64,000 bases of DNA from Anaerolineaceae bacterium. GTDB lineage: Bacteria > Chloroflexota > Anaerolineae > Aggregatilineales > Phototrophicaceae. Both the position numbers and the translations under genes were made by a program. The notes beneath the pieces are model-generated. The model did no database searches. It was not told the origin of the DNA and saw nothing but the letters and a program-made list of their open reading frames with translations. Of the stretch, positions 60,437-64,000 are shown in pieces; the stretch's first letter is position 1, and every line of letters starts with the position of its first letter. The stretch lies in the NCBI GenBank assembly GCA_020634165.1, contig JACKCF010000001.1:1178001-1242000 (forward strand), read 5' to 3'.

Positions 60437-60523
60437 TAAGGTTTAGCGAAATCCTTGTTGTCATAACTATTTGGCCACTTGTTACACGAGATTTCGTAAT
60501 TATTTTTTGGAATATACAGCCGA

Positions 60524-61258
60524 CTATAAACTAATCACCTCTGCCGGAACAGTAGCTACCTCAGGATCATAAACAATAATGCCTTCATGCATATCATCCA
60601 TCTGCGCAAGCACCTCGCCCTGAGCATTCCACACAGCGGATTTTCCGCCACCGATGCTGCCATCACAGGGGCCGACGCAGTTCGATAGAAACACGGTCAT
60701 GCCATAATCACGGCTGATGGTGGCGAGGCGTTCGTGGGCGCGTTCCACGCCGGAGGGCGTTTTGGCCACGCTGGCGATATAGATCGATGCACCATCATCA
60801 TGGGCGGCCCGGGCATGCTGCGGCACGGAAATTTCGTAGCAGATGGCGAAAGCCATGCCTGCGGCGATAGGCGAAATCGGTGAGCGGACGGGTCCTGGTA
60901 CAAAAAAGGGCAGTTCATCATCATGCAGATACTGCTTGCTGTACAGGTCCAGCGGCTTATTTGGCTGGAAAATCAGCATAGAAATGGTGTTGCCGCCCTC
61001 AGCTTTAAGCGGGATGCCAGCGCAGAGGGTCATCGTGTGTTCATCGGCCAATGTTTGGAGCGTATCGAACCTGGGATCATCAGCCGAGGTGGCGACATTT
61101 TCCGCATAGGGTGCGTCATACTGTGTCAGCGATAGTTCCGGGAAAATGAGCAACTCGACAGCGTGTGACGCTGCTAGCCGAACGAATTCAGCATGCCGCG
61201 CGATATTGCCGTTGATGTCACCGTGCAGCGATTCCATCTGAACAACGCCAATCTTCAT
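60524..61258 (-). CDS. Carbon-nitrogen hydrolase (nitrilase superfamily)
   Basis: 244 residues. The catalytic triad of the superfamily is visible: Glu41 in LIFPELSLTQY, Lys108 in LYSKQYLHDDE and Cys140 in FAICYEIS. These enzymes hydrolyse nitriles or amides, or act as omega-amidases and carbamoylases. The sequence is on the short side and lacks a fused NAD synthetase or glutaminase partner. It is 34 bases downstream of uvrC on the same strand, so the two are likely co-transcribed without a clear functional tie. Confidence 0.88.
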   Translation of the reverse strand: MKIGVVQMESLHGDINGNIARHAEFVRLAASHAVELLIFPELSLTQYDAPYAENVATSADDPRFDTLQTLADEHTMTLCAGIPLKAEGGNTISMLIFQPNKPLDLYSKQYLHDDELPFFVPGPVRSPISPIAAGMAFAICYEISVPQHARAAHDDGASIYIASVAKTPSGVERAHERLATISRDYGMTVFLSNCVGPCDGSIGGGKSAVWNAQGEVLAQMDDMHEGIIVYDPEVATVPAEVISL

Positions 61259-61292
61259 TGTGCAGCCTCCACGTTGTCGTTGACGAATTACC

Positions 61293-63176
61293 TCAGTCCA
61301 GACCGACGATGATGATCTCGGCCAGCTTTTCGTTGATGCCAGCGACCTTCATTAAGTCCTCAGCCGAAGCGGCTTTGATGGCGTCGATGCTGTTGCCAAA
61401 GTGTTTTAGCAGGGCCTTGCGCTTTTTGGGACCAATGCCGGGGATGCTCTCCAACTGGCTGACCATGCCTGTTTTGGCGCGACGGGTGCGCATGCTGGTG
61501 ATGGCGAAGCGATGGGCTTCGTCGCGCACGCGCTGCACCAGATACAGTGCCGGACTGCGCCGAGGCAGTACAATTGGCTTCTTATCCCCAGGCACATAGA
61601 GTTCCTCGAACTGCTTGGCCAGGCCCGCGACCGGTACGCGCTCGAACAGGTCGAACTCTTTGAGCACTTCAACCGCGACGCCTAGCTGCCCCTTGCCACC
61701 GTCGATCAGCAGCAGATCAGGCAGCAGGCGCCATGTTTCACTTTTGTCTTTGCCATCGGGCGATTCCAGATCGTCCTGTTGCGCATTCTGCCAACGTGCG
61801 AAGCGGCGGGTGAGGGCCTCTCGCATGGATTGGTAGTCATCGCTGCCATAATGTTCGACGGTGCGAATATTGAAACGGCGGTATTCGCTCTTGCGGGGTA
61901 CGCCCTGTACGAATACCACTCGGCTGGCAGTGATGGCTGTGCCCTGGGTTGTGCTGATGTCGAAGCACTCGATACGGTTGGGGATGCGCGGCAGATTCAT
62001 CTCTTTTTGCAGTTCCGCGATAGATGTCTCATGGTTGGTGACATCGGCCTCGTATTGGGCGCGCATCATGCGCAGGGCATCGGTGGCATTTTCCTCAGCC
62101 ATCTTGATTAAATTGCGCTTGTTGCCACGTTGCGGCACCGTAATTTCGACTTTGCTGCCGTGCCGTTTATCACGCAGCCAGCGCTCCAGAATGCGCGCTT
62201 CCTCGATTTCATTCGGCAGAATCAACTCGCGCGGTACATCGGCCATTTCGCTGTAAAACTGCGGAATGAACTGCTCCAGTAGCGATTCGTCGGTCTCTTC
62301 GTCGGCGTTATCCAGCACACGGCTGTCGCTGCCGATCAGTTTGCCATTACGAATAAACAGAATTTGCACGACGGCATCGTCATTTTCGCGAGCGATGGCG
62401 ATCACATCGTGATCGGTCATCTTGGGACTGACCGCTTTGTGGCGCGTCGTAATGAAATGAATCGCCTTGATCTGGTCGCGGATGGCGGCGGCCTTCTCAA
62501 AATTGAGATTTTCCGACTCGGCCAGCATCTCCGCTTCCAGGCGCGCGAGGACCTCTTCGCTCTTACCACTGAGCACATCCATCAATTCCTGAATCATCGC
62601 CCGATACTGCGCTTTGTTCACAGCGCCAATGCAGGGCGCGTTACACAGCTTGATGTCAAAAAACAGGCAGGCACGTTCGTCATTGCCTGTGATGTCGCGG
62701 TCGCATGTCAGGTAGGGGAAGGCTTTGCGCAGCACACGCAATGTATCCTGCACGGCCCACATGGCCGCATACGGACCAAAATAGCGCGCGCCATCATTTT
62801 CGACACGGCGCGTGGTCTCGACCCTGGGATAGGCTTCCTGCCAGGTGATGCGAATATAGGGATAGCGCTTGTCATCCTTCAGCATCACGTTGTAGCGCGG
62901 CTTATGCTTCTTGATGAGCGTATCTTCGAGGATCAGCGCCTTGATTTCAGTTTCGGTGATGATGTACTCGATATTTTCGACCTGGGCGCGCATTTGCAGG
63001 GTTTTACGCTGGCCGTCGGCGTTTTGGGTGAAATAACTGCGGACGCGGTTGCGCAGATATTTGGCCTTGCCGATGTAGATGATCTTATCCTTGGCGTTCT
63101 TCATGATGTAGACGCCAGGCTTCATCGGCAGATTATCGAGGATCGTGCGAACGTGATCAGGTGGTTGGAATGACAT
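61293..63176 (-). CDS. uvrC: UvrABC excinuclease subunit C
   Basis: 627 residues. It makes both incisions in nucleotide-excision repair. Domains in order: GIY-YIG nuclease (PGVYIMKNAKDKIIYIGKA), the Cys-rich loop (CDRDITGNDERACLFFDIKL), the UVR motif (near 200-235), the RNase H-like second nuclease (IECFDISTTQGTAITASRVV) and C-terminal helix-hairpin-helix pair (SIPGIGPKKRKALLKHFGNS). Length is normal. The first gene on the minus strand here; no obvious SOS box was seen. Confidence 0.95.
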   Translation of the reverse strand: MSFQPPDHVRTILDNLPMKPGVYIMKNAKDKIIYIGKAKYLRNRVRSYFTQNADGQRKTLQMRAQVENIEYIITETEIKALILEDTLIKKHKPRYNVMLKDDKRYPYIRITWQEAYPRVETTRRVENDGARYFGPYAAMWAVQDTLRVLRKAFPYLTCDRDITGNDERACLFFDIKLCNAPCIGAVNKAQYRAMIQELMDVLSGKSEEVLARLEAEMLAESENLNFEKAAAIRDQIKAIHFITTRHKAVSPKMTDHDVIAIARENDDAVVQILFIRNGKLIGSDSRVLDNADEETDESLLEQFIPQFYSEMADVPRELILPNEIEEARILERWLRDKRHGSKVEITVPQRGNKRNLIKMAEENATDALRMMRAQYEADVTNHETSIAELQKEMNLPRIPNRIECFDISTTQGTAITASRVVFVQGVPRKSEYRRFNIRTVEHYGSDDYQSMREALTRRFARWQNAQQDDLESPDGKDKSETWRLLPDLLLIDGGKGQLGVAVEVLKEFDLFERVPVAGLAKQFEELYVPGDKKPIVLPRRSPALYLVQRVRDEAHRFAITSMRTRRAKTGMVSQLESIPGIGPKKRKALLKHFGNSIDAIKAASAEDLMKVAGINEKLAEIIIVGLD

Positions 63177-63259
63177 AGGCGTTCGGTTGGGATTTCGTCG
63201 GACTTTTGTTCTATTTTAGCGCGCGCATGTCCACTTGCCCATAGGAAAATGCTGGAAAA

Positions 63260-63287
63260 ATCAAAAGGCACACCAGGGATGTGCCTT
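63260..63287 (-). terminator. Terminator after esterase gene
   Basis: On the minus strand an 8-pair stem AAGGCACA/TGTGCCTT around seven bases, then TTTTGATTTTT. It lies 25 bases after the esterase stop. Confidence 0.8.
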
Positions 63288-63311
63288 CACTCAGTACATA
63301 TCTTTTGATAT

Positions 63312-64000
63312 TTAGTTCTCAGATGGTGTCAGCGTATATTGCTGGAAGAACTTCCAGATTTCTTCGCCAGCGTTGATGTCGAAGTTGGTGCGTCCGAGCA
63401 GATCGGGATTCTCCCAATCAACACCTGGCCAGGTATGGCCACCATTGATGATGGCATAGAGCAGTACACGGCCATTGTCTTCGCAATCGTAGATGTCGAA
63501 GATTGATACCGATGTGTCCTCGCGCGCGGGTTCCAGGTCTTCGCGACTGCTGGCATCAGGATTGCAGTGATTGTGCCCGGCCCAGAATTCGATGGTCTGT
63601 GGAATCGGCGTCGATATGTAGATGAGGCCCGACTGCGTCTGAACCGGACTGCCAGCCCAGGGAACAATCGGGTCGCCACTGCCGTGCACGAACATGATCG
63701 GCACAGGCGGTTGGTCGGCACAGATGACATCCATGCCGAAGTAGCCGGATGCAATGACACTGGCGAAGGCGGCAAACAGATCGTTGGCGGTGCAGGCCAG
63801 TCGTTCGGTCATAAATCCGCCGTTGCTGATGCCCGCCGCGTAAATGCGTTCCGGGTCGATATTGAGGTCCATAGAGAGATCGTCAATGAGATCGCGAATG
63901 AAAACCGTGTCATCAAACCCCAGATCGCGATAGATGGGCACATCTTTCATATACTGCCACTCATTGTTGATGCCATCGGGATAGATCATGATGATGCCTT
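63312..64000 (-). CDS. Polyhydroxybutyrate depolymerase/feruloyl esterase-like (partial, cut by right edge)
   Basis: The frame is open to the window edge (three more codons, GII, precede the first ATG at 63989), so the N-terminus is missing. It has the LpqC/CE1 esterase pattern: IMIYPDGINNEW, nucleophile elbow AAGISNGGFM, acid region VHGSGDPIVPWAG and catalytic His in INGGHTWPGVD. Members hydrolyse polyhydroxyalkanoates, feruloyl-xylan or related esters, usually outside the cell; the signal peptide would be in the missing part. Six Cys residues suggest disulfides and export. Confidence 0.85.
   Translation of the reverse strand, partial: GIIMIYPDGINNEWQYMKDVPIYRDLGFDDTVFIRDLIDDLSMDLNIDPERIYAAGISNGGFMTERLACTANDLFAAFASVIASGYFGMDVICADQPPVPIMFVHGSGDPIVPWAGSPVQTQSGLIYISTPIPQTIEFWAGHNHCNPDASSREDLEPAREDTSVSIFDIYDCEDNGRVLLYAIINGGHTWPGVDWENPDLLGRTNFDINAGEEIWKFFQQYTLTPSEN

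Noticed and set aside
62364..63173. Plus-strand open frame of 269 residues
   Set aside because: Opposite uvrC; no family features.

Overview
The window looks like a chromosomal segment of a Chloroflexota bacterium, probably Anaerolineae-like. The sequence is moderately GC-rich with short intergenic gaps. It encodes many simple secreted or lipid-anchored proteins with SH3b, LysM and pre-peptidase-C-like repeats, and no outer-membrane biogenesis genes. It carries type III pantothenate kinase and a family of short 'GTAGGG' palindromes dispersed between genes. The phylum call is inference from gene content and style; no rRNA is present. No phage, IS transposase or CRISPR array was seen.

Layout. 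0-10 kb: a dienelactone-hydrolase-like protein (cut by the left edge), an acetyltransferase, coaX, a toroid-fold protein, a membrane glycosyltransferase, tRNA-Asn, a secreted four-repeat protein, a VanZ-RDD membrane protein, an ACT protein and an MFS exporter. 10.2-16.8 kb (minus strand): a fatty-acid beta-oxidation cluster (thiolase, 3-hydroxyacyl-CoA dehydrogenase/enoyl-CoA hydratase fusion, two SDRs, TetR regulator) with palindromes in its gaps. 17.1-20.3 kb: a serB-like phosphatase, a second HAD phosphatase and a divergent SerA-like dehydrogenase. 20.6-23.7 kb: two lipoproteins, a HAD protein and a small CxxC protein. 23.9-35.0 kb (plus strand): a long co-directional acyl-activation and transport block: KAS III-like enzyme, two acyl-CoA synthetases, alpha/beta hydrolase, Lrp regulator, periplasmic binding protein and LivG-F-H-M. 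35-44 kb: aldo/keto reductase, KDPG aldolase-like, LysM, VOC, proB and proA split by an AT-rich insert, a PRPP-synthetase-like protein and a lipid kinase. 44.3-50.4 kb (minus): two paralogous histidine kinases, a receiver protein with an acidic tail, and an SH3b protein. 50.6-64 kb: glycerate kinase, an ECF sigma factor with a partner protein, a long-chain acyl-CoA synthetase, a LysM protein, a ureohydrolase-like protein, sulfatase, GNAT, a broken DUF433/DUF5615 toxin-antitoxin pair, two AT-rich secreted proteins, a nitrilase-family amidohydrolase, uvrC and an esterase cut by the right edge.

How the genes fit together. The main theme is uptake, activation and oxidation of acyl or aromatic carboxylic acids: three AMP-forming ligases, thiolase, FadN-type fusion, SDRs and a Liv-type transporter under TetR and Lrp regulators. 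Amino-acid biosynthesis (proBA, serB-like) and cell-surface proteins make up most of the rest.

Most notable: the palindrome family whose arms vary in a compensatory way; the insert that separates proB from proA, bounded by 44-bp direct repeats; the SerA-like protein lacking its catalytic arginine; the kinase-kinase-receiver cassette; the KAS III/ligase/hydrolase set next to the Liv transporter; and a decayed toxin gene whose remnant now carries a consensus promoter. No completely new system could be demonstrated from sequence alone.
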